From: Paracoccus alcaliphilus
GTDB lineage: Bacteria; Pseudomonadota; Alphaproteobacteria; Rhodobacterales; Rhodobacteraceae
Assembly: GCF_028553725.1 (NCBI RefSeq)
Contig: NZ_CP067124.1
Location: 878,001-942,000, forward strand
DNA: 64,000 nucleotides
Direction of reading: 5' to 3'
A program made the translations under genes and the position numbers. The notes beneath the pieces were generated by a model, which did not search any database, had not been told where the DNA came from, and saw nothing but the letters and a program-made list of their open reading frames with translations. Shown one piece after another: positions 8,093 to 18,200 of this stretch (the first letter of the stretch is position 1; each line of letters begins with the position of its first letter).

Positions 8093-8791
8093 TCACCTGC
8101 GATCCTGCCCCCGGCCAAGCAGAAAGGCGCGGATCGCCTCGGCGCAAGCCTGCGGTGCTTCCAGCGGCAGGAAATGTCCGGCGCCATCCACGAGAACAAG
8201 CTCGTGCCCGCCGATGGCGGCAGCCCGCGTTGCCCGATCCGGTGGCGCGGCGCGATCTTCGCGACCGGTGATGAACAGAACCGGAGATCGTGCAGACGCC
8301 AGCATCGGTTCGGCGCCCGGCCGCCGTAATGCCAGCTCGGTCTGCGCGGGCAGGTCCTGAACCGTCTGTTCTGCCATGGCGACGATTCGCTGTCCCACCG
8401 CAGAATCTTCGCGCGCCGCCGGTCCAACCTGATCCGGCCAGGCGGCGGTCATGACCGCTCTTGGCCCCTGGGCAGAAATCCGCGCCAGCTGATCAAGACG
8501 TGCGGCGCTTTTATCCGGGGTATCCGCAAAGGGATTCGCGGCGATCAGCACCACCGCCCGCGCCCGCATCCGGTCAAGATGATGAGCCGCGACGATCGCG
8601 CCGAGCGAGAAGCCCAGCACGATGTCGTCATCCTCCACGGATGCCAGTTTACTGGCGTAATCCTCGACCGCCGGCCGGTCGAGCCGCACCGCACGACATT
8701 GCTGCGGAGAGACGGCCAAAGCCCCCAGAAGCGGTTCGAAAACCTCTGCCGTACAAAGGGTTCCCGGTAACAACCACCAACGCCCGGCCAT
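8093..8791 (-). CDS. Alpha/beta-fold hydrolase
   Basis: This 232-residue hydrolase has a nucleophile elbow GFSLGA near 60-65 (Ser about 62), a ligand-loop GRED in the acid region, and the catalytic His in DGAGHFLPLE near 202-210, so the triad appears complete. It lacks a long cap domain and has no signal peptide, indicating a cytoplasmic esterase or lactonase-type enzyme. Its start overlaps the stop of the upstream aldolase gene (TGATG), so the two are translationally coupled and were part of one catabolic operon. The substrate is unknown. Confidence 0.8.
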   Translation of the reverse strand: MAGRWWLLPGTLCTAEVFEPLLGALAVSPQQCRAVRLDRPAVEDYASKLASVEDDDIVLGFSLGAIVAAHHLDRMRARAVVLIAANPFADTPDKSAARLDQLARISAQGPRAVMTAAWPDQVGPAAREDSAVGQRIVAMAEQTVQDLPAQTELALRRPGAEPMLASARSPVLFITGREDRAAPPDRATRAAAIGGHELVLVDGAGHFLPLEAPQACAEAIRAFLLGRGQDRR

Positions 8792-9504
8792 CAGTAACCC
8801 GTCCCTGTCGCGGCAACCGGGGCCGCGGTCCCGCGCAATGTCTCGGCCACGGCGGTACGCAGGGCTCGGGTCAGCAACCCGAAATCATTGCCGGGCGTGA
8901 CCAGTGCAAACCCCTGGGCAATGCGGCGCGCCGCATCGGCGCCATCCGCGCAGAAGATGCCCGCGAGAATGCCGGCTGCCTGCGCGCGGGCCAGAACTTG
9001 CGCGATGGCGGCCTCGGATTTCTGCCGGTCCGCACCGACGGCACCATCGAAGGCAAAGGCCATGTCGTTGGGGCCGACATAGATCATGTCCACTCCCTCG
9101 ACCGCCAGAATCGCGTCGATGTTGCGAACTGCCTCGACCGTTTCGATCATCGGGATCACGAGGATTTCGGCATTGGCATGGGCGACGTAATCGGCGCCGC
9201 CATAGAGCAACCCACGCGCCGGACCGAACGAGCGCGACCCGACCGGTGGATAGCGGCAGGCGTCAACCAGTTCCTCGGCTTGCTTGGCGCTGGAGATCAT
9301 CGGGCAGATGACCCCATATGCGCCTGCATCCAGCACACGCATCAGCAAGGCCGCATCCAGCGAGGGAACGCGCACCAGCGGCGAGCAAGGCTCCAACGTC
9401 GTCTGTGAAGGCCCGGCAAGCGCGGCCCGCGCCTGCGTCGCCGCAGATATATACGATCCCGCGACCAAGCGGAATGTCCGGCTCGCCATCAGGCGCACAG
9501 ACAT
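8791..9504 (-). pseudogene. HpcH/HpaI-family aldolase, N-terminally truncated
   Basis: From residue ~43 onward the 237-residue product is a good HpcH/HpaI aldolase (2-oxo-hexenedioate-type class II aldolase): LVRVPSLDAALLMRVLDAGAYGV, the metal-ligand Glu in IPMIETVEAV and the Asp in YVGPNDMAF. The first ~42 residues do not resemble the family, and the N-terminal strand carrying the catalytic His (normally in a D-M/L-x-H motif) is missing, about 60-70 residues short. No frame upstream restores it. The truncation point lies close to the divergent SMP-30 gene, suggesting a deletion that brought the two together. Activity is unlikely. Confidence 0.65.
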
Positions 9505-9546
9505 TCAGCCAGTTTCATCACATCCAGCAAACAGGGAGATATTTGG

Positions 9547-10530
9547 ATGACCCTCAGGACAATCGTGATTTCGGCAATGCTTGCCACGCTTTCGGGGGCG
9601 GCAGGCGCACAAGAGGCATTGGCCCCCCGCGAACCTCACCGCATCGAGCAGATCTGTGGTGAAGATGGCTGCCAGTGGGAGAAGGTCGCCACCTGCGAGG
9701 GATTCATCGAGGGGATCAACTTCGATGCCGAGGGGCGGATGTTCATCGTCGGCTTGCTTACCGGGTCAATCTACGAGGTTGCGGATGGTGGATGCACCCC
9801 CGTGGGCGAGAGTCAGGGCAGCCCGAATGGCGCGCGGATTGCGCCAAACGGCGATCTGCTGGTTGCCGACAGGTTTGAAGGGTTGATCTCGGTCGATCTC
9901 GACAGCGGAGAGCGAACCTCTCTGCACCGTGGCGATGGCGTCGCGATGTTCCGTGGCCTGAATGACCTGGCGTTCGATCCCGAAGGTGGGCTCTACTTCA
10001 CCGAACCCTACGGCTCCGATGCTCTGAACCCGACAGGGCGGGTGTTTTTCCTGTCGGCTGAAGAAGGCGCCGTGCCCGAGGTCTTTGCAAGCGGCATCGC
10101 CTATCCGAACGGGGTCGCGGTATCACCGGACGGGGCGCGCGTCTATGTGGCCGAATTCGCCGCCAATTGCATCCTGTCGATCCCCGGCCCGCTCAGCCGG
10201 AACCCGGCCGATGTGCCCCACGTCTTCGCGCAGCTTGTCGGTGGCCTTGGGCCGGACGGCTTGTTGGTGGATGACGCTGGCAACCTCTATGCGGCGCAGT
10301 TCTTTGCCGGCCAGATTGCGGTCATGGACGCCTTCGCAATGCCCTATGGCGTGATCCGCCTGCCCGAAGGGGCCGGGCAAGGGACGACCAACCTGGCCCT
10401 CCATGACGGGTATCTCTTTGTGACCGAGGCTTTCGCCAACGAGGTCTGGCGTGTTGCGCTGAACGGTGATGCGGTAACCCGGCGCGTTGCTCCATGTTGC
10501 GCAACCCGTTCACTGGTGCATCCACCGTGA
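9547..10530 (+). CDS. SMP-30/gluconolactonase-like beta-propeller protein, secreted, altered C-terminus
   Basis: The 327-residue product has a signal peptide (hydrophobic 5-20, AGA-QE cleavage) and the SMP-30/LRE beta-propeller pattern: CEGFIEGINFDAEGRMF, GSPNGARIAPNGDLLVAD, GLNDLAFDPEGGLYFTEP and YPNGVAVSPDG. Members are Ca2+- or Zn2+-dependent lactonases for sugar acids or related lactones. About the last 18 residues (after VWRVALNGDAV) come from sequence that is antisense to a truncated dehydrogenase, so the true C-terminus has been replaced. It may still fold, since nearly the full propeller length is present. It sits among other damaged catabolic genes. Confidence 0.65.
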   Translation: MTLRTIVISAMLATLSGAAGAQEALAPREPHRIEQICGEDGCQWEKVATCEGFIEGINFDAEGRMFIVGLLTGSIYEVADGGCTPVGESQGSPNGARIAPNGDLLVADRFEGLISVDLDSGERTSLHRGDGVAMFRGLNDLAFDPEGGLYFTEPYGSDALNPTGRVFFLSAEEGAVPEVFASGIAYPNGVAVSPDGARVYVAEFAANCILSIPGPLSRNPADVPHVFAQLVGGLGPDGLLVDDAGNLYAAQFFAGQIAVMDAFAMPYGVIRLPEGAGQGTTNLALHDGYLFVTEAFANEVWRVALNGDAVTRRVAPCCATRSLVHPP

Positions 10531-11014
10531 CCACCAGCGCCCGGTATCCGGCGTCCTCGGCCCGGCGGACAAGGCGCAGCGTATCCTCGCGCCGGGGCTG
10601 CATATACAGCTGGAACCACAGCGGGCCATGAGCGGCGGTGGCGATCTGCTCCAACGGCAGGCTGGCCTGGGTCGAGACCACAATCAGGCTGCCGGTCGCA
10701 CCTGCCGCCAGCACTGTCGCGGTCTCTCCCTCGGGATGGACCAGACGGTGAAAGGCCACTGGCGCAAGGATCAGCGGATGCGGCAGGTCCAGCCCCAGCA
10801 GGTGCAGGCCGGTATCGGCGCCCCGCAGATCGGCCAGCACCCGGCCTTGCAGCCGGATCGCCTGCCACGCGGCAAGATTGGCGTCGGCGGTCAGCCCGTC
10901 CGCGCCAGCCCCGTCGATATAGGCGCGCAGCGGCGCGGGTATCCGCTCGGCGGCGTGACGTTCGTAATCGCACAGCGCCACGACATCGGCGGGAATCTGG
11001 GCCGGGCCGGCCAC
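10475..11014 (-). pseudogene. FMN-dependent alpha-hydroxy acid dehydrogenase, N-terminal fragment
   Basis: The minus strand from a GTG at 11014 encodes about 180 residues of an L-lactate dehydrogenase / glycolate oxidase-type FMN enzyme: the N-terminal helix (DYERHAAERIPAPLRAYIDGAGADG), LILAPVAFHRLVHPEGE, the FMN-binding WFQLYMQPRREDTLRLVRRAEDAGYRALVVTVDAPVNGLRNMEQRAG. Homology then stops abruptly at about 10475-10490, where it abuts the end of the convergent SMP-30 gene. The second half of the barrel, with the catalytic His and Arg, is gone. It lies 3 bp downstream of the PKHD hydroxylase gene and was probably cotranscribed. Confidence 0.8.
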
Positions 11015-11017
11015 CCG

Positions 11018-11701
11018 TCAGATCTCGGCCCAGTGGCGGATCATGTTGTGGTAATGGGCGGTGATGCCCGCCACTGCCGGATCGTCGTCGGGCAGCATCG
11101 CGCGGATGCGCATGATCGACATGTCCAGATCATACAGCATATGCCGCTGCCAGTCGTCGCGCAGCATCGACTGCGCCCAGAAAAACGACGCCCAACGCGA
11201 GCCCCGCGTCACCGGTGTCACCGAATGCAGCGAGGTCGCAGGATAGACCACCGCATGACCGGCGGGCAGCTTGACCGCATGCTGGCCATAGGTGTCATGC
11301 ACGACCAGCTCTCCGCCGTCGTATTCCTCGGGCGGGGTCAGGTAGATCGTGGTCGAGACATCGGTGCGGATGCGCTGCGCCGTGCCCGGTATGACCCGGA
11401 TCGAGCCGTCCACATGGGCACCGAAGGTCATCCCCTCGTCATAGCGGTTGAACATCGGCGGCAGGACATGGGCGGGCAGCGCGGCCGAGGAATAGGTCGG
11501 ATTGCGCCCAAGCGCCCGCAGCACGATATTGCCCAGTTCTCGCGCCTCGGGGCTGTCCACGGGTATTTGCAGGTTGTTCTTGACCTTGCCCGCCTGATCG
11601 CCAGCGGTGTTGCGGCCGTCGATCCACTGCGTCCCGTCCAGCACCTGCCGGATATAGGCGACTTCCTCGGGGGTCAGCAGGTCGGGGATGGTGATCAGCA
11701 T
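11018..11701 (-). CDS. PKHD-type Fe(II)/2-oxoglutarate hydroxylase (PiuC/YbiX-like)
   Basis: Starting at MLITIPDLLTPEE the product is 227 residues, the standard length of the PiuC/YbiX family of non-haem iron hydroxylases. The iron facial triad is visible as HVD (near 94-96, in FGAHVDGSIR) and a distal His in TSLHSVTPVT near 157, followed by the 2-oxoglutarate-binding Arg in GSRWASFFW. These enzymes are usually linked to iron-siderophore uptake, but no TonB receptor is adjacent here. A truncated dehydrogenase gene follows 3 bp downstream. Confidence 0.9.
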   Translation of the reverse strand: MLITIPDLLTPEEVAYIRQVLDGTQWIDGRNTAGDQAGKVKNNLQIPVDSPEARELGNIVLRALGRNPTYSSAALPAHVLPPMFNRYDEGMTFGAHVDGSIRVIPGTAQRIRTDVSTTIYLTPPEEYDGGELVVHDTYGQHAVKLPAGHAVVYPATSLHSVTPVTRGSRWASFFWAQSMLRDDWQRHMLYDLDMSIMRIRAMLPDDDPAVAGITAHYHNMIRHWAEI

Positions 11702-11774
11702 GTCAGGCCCTTGGCAGATACGGATTTCAAAGGCGACGATAATGGGTGGCGGCGAGAAAGTTAGATTCAGATCA

Positions 11775-12209
11775 CTAGTTGCCCAGCCCCGCCGAGACGT
11801 AATAGGCGTCCGTATCCCGTGCATCGTCGAAGCCGATCCCCGAGGCGATGATGCAGCTGGTGCCATCGTTGCGTGCCGCCACCACGGTCCAGGTGCCCAT
11901 CAGGTCAGACCCCCAAAGCTCGGTTCCGTTGGCGCCGTCGCGCTCGATCCGGGTTTCGTCGAAATCATGCGCAAGCGTCTGCGAAATCTCGGCATCGCTG
12001 GCGCAATAGGGCTGATCGTCCATCGCCATGTCGGACACGGGCCATTGGTCGGCCTCGGCCAGCAGGGTGGCGGCGGGGATCCCGGCCATCGCGGACCAGC
12101 TTTGCACAGGCTGATCGGCGCGCGAGACTGCCAGCGCGGGCGAAGCCGCGGCCAGCGCGGTAAAAGCTGCGACACAGGTCGCGGCAAGGGTTTTGGCGTT
12201 GATCGACAT
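11775..12209 (-). CDS. Small secreted protein of unknown function
   Basis: This 144-residue protein begins with a clear signal peptide (MSINAKTLAATCVAAFTALAAASPALA). The mature part is acidic, with two cysteines (CASDAE and TSCIIASG) that could form a disulfide, and a conserved-looking C-terminal core GTWTVVAARNDGTSCIIASGIGFDD. I do not recognise the family; it resembles short periplasmic hypothetical proteins common in Rhodobacterales. It is divergent from glucokinase. Confidence 0.6.
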   Translation of the reverse strand: MSINAKTLAATCVAAFTALAAASPALAVSRADQPVQSWSAMAGIPAATLLAEADQWPVSDMAMDDQPYCASDAEISQTLAHDFDETRIERDGANGTELWGSDLMGTWTVVAARNDGTSCIIASGIGFDDARDTDAYYVSAGLGN

Positions 12210-12362
12210 GGTCGAACCTTTCGCTTGTGTCCTTGGGTGAAAAAACGCGCATCTGCGCCGCAAGTTCCGAAAAACACGGCCCTGGGCTGGCGCTGGCCCT
12301 CGAAATGGCCATGCATGCGGGTTATGGATTGCGCCGATCAGATGACAGCCGGAGGATGCGAC

Positions 12363-13289
12363 ATGGCGATGCTGCTGGCCGATGTGGGGGGCACCAATGC
12401 GCGCCTTGCCATCGCGCGGAACAACATGATCGACGCGGCGACCGTCACCCGGTTTCGCGGCGACGATCATGCCGGTTTCGATGATGTGGTGCGGCTGTAT
12501 CTGCGCCAGCAGGGCCAGCCGCGCATCAGTGCCGTCTGCGTGGCCGTGGCCGGCCCGGTCAGCGGCGGCAGGGCGGAACTGACCAATCGCGACTGGGATT
12601 TCGATGAGGCCCGGCTGGCGCGGCTGACCGATGCCGACCGGGTGCGGCTGATCAACGACCTGACGGCGCTGGGTTATGCCACCCCCGCGCTGCATGGCGA
12701 CAGCCTGGCCCCGTTGCGCCGCGTGCCGCAAGACCGGCCCCATAACGGGCAATCGCTGGTGGTCGGTCTGGGGACCGGCTTCAACGTCTGCGCTGTGCGT
12801 GTCATGCCCGGTGGCGCCCCGGTCGCGCTGGAGGCCGAAGAGGGTCACACCTCGCTGCCCGCCAATATCCATGCACGGCTGGAACAGGCCGTGGGCGCGG
12901 CGGCGATGGCCGGGTTCTTCTCGACCGAGGAAACCTTTGCCGGGCGCGGGCTGTCGCGGCTGCATGCGGCACTGACCGGCCAGCCCGCGATCCGCAGCGA
13001 GGATATCGCCGCCGCCGCCGCCGCAGGCGACAGGGCCGCGAACGCCACCTATGACCTGTTTGTCGAACTGGTCGGTCTGCTTTGTCGAGAGCTGGCGCTG
13101 CGTTTCATGCCGCTGGAGGGGATGTTTTTGGCCGGCAGCGTCGGACGCAGCATCGCCGACCGGATGGAGCGGTTCGAATCCGCCTTCCTGTCGCAGTCGC
13201 ATATGCGGCAGATCACTGAAAACACACCGATTTTCCTGATCCGTGACGACATGGCGGCACTGCATGGCTGTCTGACCGCGCTGTCCTGA
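12363..13289 (+). CDS. glk: Glucokinase
   Basis: The 308-residue product matches the proteobacterial glucokinase family (Glk, ATP-dependent phosphorylation of glucose to glucose 6-phosphate). Landmarks are the phosphate-1 loop LLADVGGTNARLAI (residues 4-17), VAVAGPVSGGRAELTNRDWDFD, the catalytic-Asp region RLINDLTALGYA, the phosphate-2 segment VVGLGTGFN, and EAEEGHTSLP. The start was chosen at MAMLLADVGG. The gene is monocistronic, between a divergent small secreted protein and tamA. Confidence 0.9.
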   Translation: MAMLLADVGGTNARLAIARNNMIDAATVTRFRGDDHAGFDDVVRLYLRQQGQPRISAVCVAVAGPVSGGRAELTNRDWDFDEARLARLTDADRVRLINDLTALGYATPALHGDSLAPLRRVPQDRPHNGQSLVVGLGTGFNVCAVRVMPGGAPVALEAEEGHTSLPANIHARLEQAVGAAAMAGFFSTEETFAGRGLSRLHAALTGQPAIRSEDIAAAAAAGDRAANATYDLFVELVGLLCRELALRFMPLEGMFLAGSVGRSIADRMERFESAFLSQSHMRQITENTPIFLIRDDMAALHGCLTALS

Positions 13290-13409
13290 TCGCAACAGAT
13301 TGGTGTAAATCGGCCCTGCAAGTCCGCCTGATACAATCAAATGCTGGATTCCCGGACCTGATGCTGGTTTTATCGGTTCAAAGCAAAAACGACGTTAGGG
13401 CAGGACGGA

Positions 13410-15275
13410 ATGCGGGCTTATCTGCGGGCAATATGCGTAGCCTCGATCGCAATTGGCGGGGCGGGTGTGGCCCTTGCGCAATCATCGTCGCCCTTTTCCG
13501 GGTTGTTCGGCGGCAGCAGCCGGTCGGATGGTCCGGTCTCGCTGAGGTTCGACATTGATGGCGATGATGGCGCCATTGAACGCCAGATCCGCAACGGATC
13601 GTTGCTGACCAGCGCGCTGGACGAGGACCGCACCTCGGGTCAGGACGTTCTGGCCGCCGCGCGCGGTGATTACGCCCGGATTCTGGGATCGCTTTACGAT
13701 CACGGTTATTATTCGGTCGATGTCAGTATCCTGCTGGACGGGGTCGAGGCCGCCGCGATCGCGCCGCTGGATGCGCCCGAACAGATCAGCGACGTGGTGG
13801 TAATCGTCGATACCGGGCCGCAATTCCGCTTTTCCCGTGCCGATATCGCCCCGGTGGCGCCGGAAACCGAACTGCCCTCGGGCTATGCCGTGGCGGAACC
13901 GGCCAGCACCGGCACCATCCGCTCGGCCGCGACGGCGGGGGTCGAAGGGTGGCGCAATTACGGTCATGCCAAGGCCGATGTGGCCGGGCAGCAGATCACC
14001 GCCGATCACCGCGCCAACAGCGTGGACAGCCGTGTTGGGCTGGATCCCGGTCCCGCCGTGACCTTCGGCAAGCTGCATATCTCGGGATATGAAAGGATGA
14101 GCCTGCGGCGGCTGGAAAAGATCGCCGGATTTCCCGAAGGCCAGCGTTTCGACCCCGAAAAGGTCGAGCAGGTCCGCCGACGCCTGCGCCGCAGCGGGGT
14201 CTTTTCGGCCATCACGCTGGAAGAATCCGAGACCCTGCACCCCGGCAACGTCATGGATGTGAACCTTGCCGTGGTCGAACAGAAGCCGCGCCGGATCGGG
14301 GCGGGCTTCGAGATTTCGACCACCGATGGCGCCATGCTGTCGGCCTATTGGATGCATCGCAACCTGCTGGGCGGCGGTGAGCGGCTGCGTATCGACGGCA
14401 AGGTGTCCGATATCGGCGCCGACAACAGCGGTCGGGACGAGGAAATCACCCTGCGCATCGACCGCCCGGCGACGATCACGCCCGACACCACCGCCTATAC
14501 CCTGCTGGAGGCGATCCGCGAGCGCGAAGAGGATTACGATTCCGATACGCTGGGTCTGTCGCTCGGCTTCAATCACATCTTCGTCGAGGATGAGCTGACC
14601 GCCGATATCGCCATTCAATATCGGGTGTCGCGGGTGACCGACGCCAATGGCCGCACCGACTTCAAGGTGCTGGCCCTGCCGATGGACGTGACCTGGGACA
14701 AGCGCGACGACCAGAACAACGCCAAGCGCGGCTTTTATCTGCTCGGCGATGTGACGCCGTTCAAGGGATTTGATGAAACCGGCAGCGGGGCGCGGGTGTT
14801 GGGCGAGGGGCGCGCCTATTACTCGCTGGGGGAGGATGACCGTTTCACCCTTGCCGGGCGGGCGCAGTTCGGCACCGTTCTGGGATCCGGGATCGAGGAG
14901 ACGCCGCGTGATTATCTGTTCTATTCCGGCGGCGGCGGCACCGTTCGCGGCCAGCCTTATCAATCGCTTGGCTCTTACGCCATTTCCGGGCCCGATGGCA
15001 CCGGGATCAAGACCGGCGGCATGAGCATCGCAACCCTCAGCGCCGAATTTCGCGCGCAGGTCCGCGGCAATATCGGACTGGTGCTTTTCGCCGATTATGG
15101 CGAGCTTTGGGACGATGGCAGCTGGTCGGGCGGCAGCAACAGCCATGCCGGTGCCGGGGTCGGGATCCGCTATGACACGCCCATCGGGCCGCTGCGGTTC
15201 GACGTGGCCGGACCGGTCAGCGGCGATACCGGTGAAGGCGTGCAACTGTATCTTGGTCTGGGGCAGGCATTCTGA
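13410..15275 (+). CDS. tamA: TamA outer-membrane translocation and assembly subunit (Omp85 family)
   Basis: The 621-residue protein has a signal peptide (cleavage after ALA-QS near residue 23), N-terminal POTRA domains (about 40-290, including FGKLHISGYERMSLRRLEKIAGFPEG), and a C-terminal 16-strand Omp85 barrel (about 300-621) with GGGGTVRGQPYQSLG and a terminal LYLGLGQAF ending in Phe. TamA in the outer membrane works with TamB in the inner membrane, in autotransporter/outer-membrane protein insertion and probably phospholipid transport. The stop overlaps the tamB start (TGATG), so translation is coupled. Confidence 0.93.
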   Translation: MRAYLRAICVASIAIGGAGVALAQSSSPFSGLFGGSSRSDGPVSLRFDIDGDDGAIERQIRNGSLLTSALDEDRTSGQDVLAAARGDYARILGSLYDHGYYSVDVSILLDGVEAAAIAPLDAPEQISDVVVIVDTGPQFRFSRADIAPVAPETELPSGYAVAEPASTGTIRSAATAGVEGWRNYGHAKADVAGQQITADHRANSVDSRVGLDPGPAVTFGKLHISGYERMSLRRLEKIAGFPEGQRFDPEKVEQVRRRLRRSGVFSAITLEESETLHPGNVMDVNLAVVEQKPRRIGAGFEISTTDGAMLSAYWMHRNLLGGGERLRIDGKVSDIGADNSGRDEEITLRIDRPATITPDTTAYTLLEAIREREEDYDSDTLGLSLGFNHIFVEDELTADIAIQYRVSRVTDANGRTDFKVLALPMDVTWDKRDDQNNAKRGFYLLGDVTPFKGFDETGSGARVLGEGRAYYSLGEDDRFTLAGRAQFGTVLGSGIEETPRDYLFYSGGGGTVRGQPYQSLGSYAISGPDGTGIKTGGMSIATLSAEFRAQVRGNIGLVLFADYGELWDDGSWSGGSNSHAGAGVGIRYDTPIGPLRFDVAGPVSGDTGEGVQLYLGLGQAF

Positions 15276-18200
15276 TGAAGCGCAGGATCTGGATCTGTCT
15301 TCTCGCGATTTTCCTGCCCTTCGCGGTCTGGGCGCAGTCGGTTGCCGAAATCTCGGAACAGGTTGACGACGATCGCGGCTTTCTGACCCGCCTGCTGGAG
15401 CGCAACCTGTCGGGCGCGGGCCGCGAGGTGGTGATCGACGGCTTTCAGGGGGCGCTGTCCTCGCGCGCGACCTTCCAGCAGATGACCATCGCCGATGAGG
15501 ACGGGGTCTGGCTGACCTTGCGCGGTGGCGCGATCCAGTGGACACGCTCGGCCCTGCTGCGCGGCCGGATCGAGATTGCCGAGCTTTCGGCCGAGGAAAT
15601 CCTCGTGCCGCGCATGCCCGCCGCGCAAGAGAGCGCGACACAGGCCGAAACCACCGAATTTTCGCTGCCGGAACTGCCGGTCGCGGTGAATATCGAACGT
15701 ATCGACGCCGCCCGGGTCGAACTGGGAGAGCCGATCATCGGCCTGCCCGCCGCGATCAGCCTTGAGGGCAGCATGAATCTGGCGGGCGGAGAGGGGCAGG
15801 CCAACCTGTCCATCGACCGGCTGGATGGCCCCGAGGGGCATTTCCTGCTGGATGGCTCTTATTCCAACGAGACCCGCGTTCTTGGCCTGAACCTGCAACT
15901 GCAAGAGGCTGCCGACGGTTTGCTGGTCAATCTGGTTGACCTGTACGACAAGCCCGCCGTGTCGGCTGAAATTACCGGCGAGGGGCCGCTGAACGGTTTT
16001 TCCGCCGATATCCGTCTGGCCACGGACGGAGAGCCGCGCATCACCGGCAACGTCAGCGCCACCGCCCAGCAGGATGCGACGGGCGCGACCGGCACTGCCT
16101 TCAGTCTCGATATCGGCGGCGATATCGCCACCCTTCTGCCGCCCGAGAACCGGGCCTTTTTCGGCAGCCAGACCAGCCTGCGCGCCGAAGGCTGGCGCGG
16201 AGAGACCGGGCGGCTGCTGATCCCGGTTCTGGACCTGACCACCGAGGCACTGTCGATCAATGGCCGGCTGGAGACGAACGACCAGAACGCCCCGCAGCGC
16301 GCGCAGCTGATGATGGCCCTTGGCAGCGATGCCGGGGCGCAGGAATTGCCCGTGACCCTGCCCTTCGGAGAGGGAATGACCGTCGAAAGCGGCCGGTTAC
16401 AGCTGAATTACGATGCCGCAGAGGGGCAGGGCTGGACCTTGACCGGGCGGGTCGGCGCATTGGATCAGGGCAGCGTCAGCATTGGCGAATTGCTGCTGGA
16501 CGGTCAGGGCGAGGTGCTGCTGAGCGATGGCGCGCTGGACGGTGTGAACGGGTTGATCGAATTTGGCGGGCGTGAACTGGATTTCACCGATCCCGGCATG
16601 GCGCAGGCTGTCGGTCAGGCGATCACCGGCAGCACGCGCTTCGACTTTACTCCCGGCGATGCGCTGACCCTGTCGAATCTGACGGTCGAGGGCGAGGATT
16701 ACGGTCTCAGCGGCCATGTTCTGGCCTCGGGCCTGTCCAGCGGCATCACGGTTTCGGCCTATGCCGATGCGCGTTATGACGACCTGACGCGGCTGTCCAC
16801 CATTGCCGACCGCCCGGTGACGGGCCGCGCCGATGCCGATCTGACCGGCTATTATGTGCTGCTCAGCAAGGAATTCGACGTGACCGCCCATGTGATGGGC
16901 ACCGATATCTCGGTCGGGCAAGAGCAGCTGGACGGGTTGCTGGCCGGTCAGTCCGAAATCCGGCTGGACGCAAGGCGAGACAGGACCGGCATCCATCTGG
17001 ACGAGCTGACCATCGATGCCGAGCGTCTGGACGCCCATGCGCAGGGCTATCTGAACAGCGGTGCCAGCGATATCACCGCCCGGATTGCGCTGACCGACCT
17101 GGCCGATGCGGGCGATCAGTTTGGCGGCGCGCTGACCGCCACCGCCCGGTTGACCGGCGCCAGCGGTGCGCGGCGGCTGGAACTGAATGGCGACGCCGAA
17201 GATCTGCGTCTGGGCATTGCCGAACTGGACGGCGCGCTTCAGGGGCAGACCCGGTTGCGCGCCGCCGCCGCCGAGACGCAGGACGGCTATGCGCTGGAAA
17301 GCTTTTCTCTGGCCAATCCGCAGCTGAACGCCTCGGGTCAGGGCGATTTCGTGCCGGGTGCGCTGGATGCGCAGGCAGAATTGTCGGTGCCCGATCTGTC
17401 GGTTCTGGGACGCGGCTGGTCAGGAGGATTCGAGGCCAATGCGACCCTGACCGAACAGGACGGCACGCGATTCGTCGATCTGACCGGCACCGGGCAGGAT
17501 CTGACGCTGGGGCAGGAAAACGTCGATGGCGCGCTGACCGGCACCACCGATCTGGTGGTCCGGGCCGAAGAGCGCGACGGTGTGATCACATTGCGCGACA
17601 TGCGCCTGAACAACGAACAGGTGAACGCGGTGGCCGAGGGCACCTATGGCCCCGGCGTGACCGATGTGACGGCGCAGCTCGATATCCGCTCTTTGGCGTC
17701 CTTTGGTCCCGGCTGGCGCGGGTCGCTGGATGCCGATGCCAGTCTGCGTGAAACCGGCGATGGCGGGCGACGGCTGGAGGTGACGGGTCTGGGCCATGAC
17801 CTGTCCTTCGGGCAGGCGCAGGTCGATGGCGCGCTGGTGGGCGAAACGCGGCTGGCCATTCGCGGGACCGAACGCGACGGCACCTTTCAGATCGAGCAGG
17901 CGCAGATCGAAAACCCGCGCCTGACCGCCGAGGCCTCGGGTACGGTGGGACAGGGCGTGACCGATCTGGAGGCGACGGTGAATGCCGGCGATCTGCGCTT
18001 TCTGGGCAACGGCATCCGCGGCGCGGTGAATGCGCAGGGCCATGTGACCGACGAAGGCGGCGTGCGGCAGATCACCGCCACCGGCAATGCGAACGGGCTG
18101 GCCGTCGGGCAGGCGCAGGTCGATCCGCTGCTGGTAGGCGCGACCAGTTTCGACCTTGCCGCCAGCCAGTCCTCCAGTGGGATTTCGGTCCAGCGGTTGC

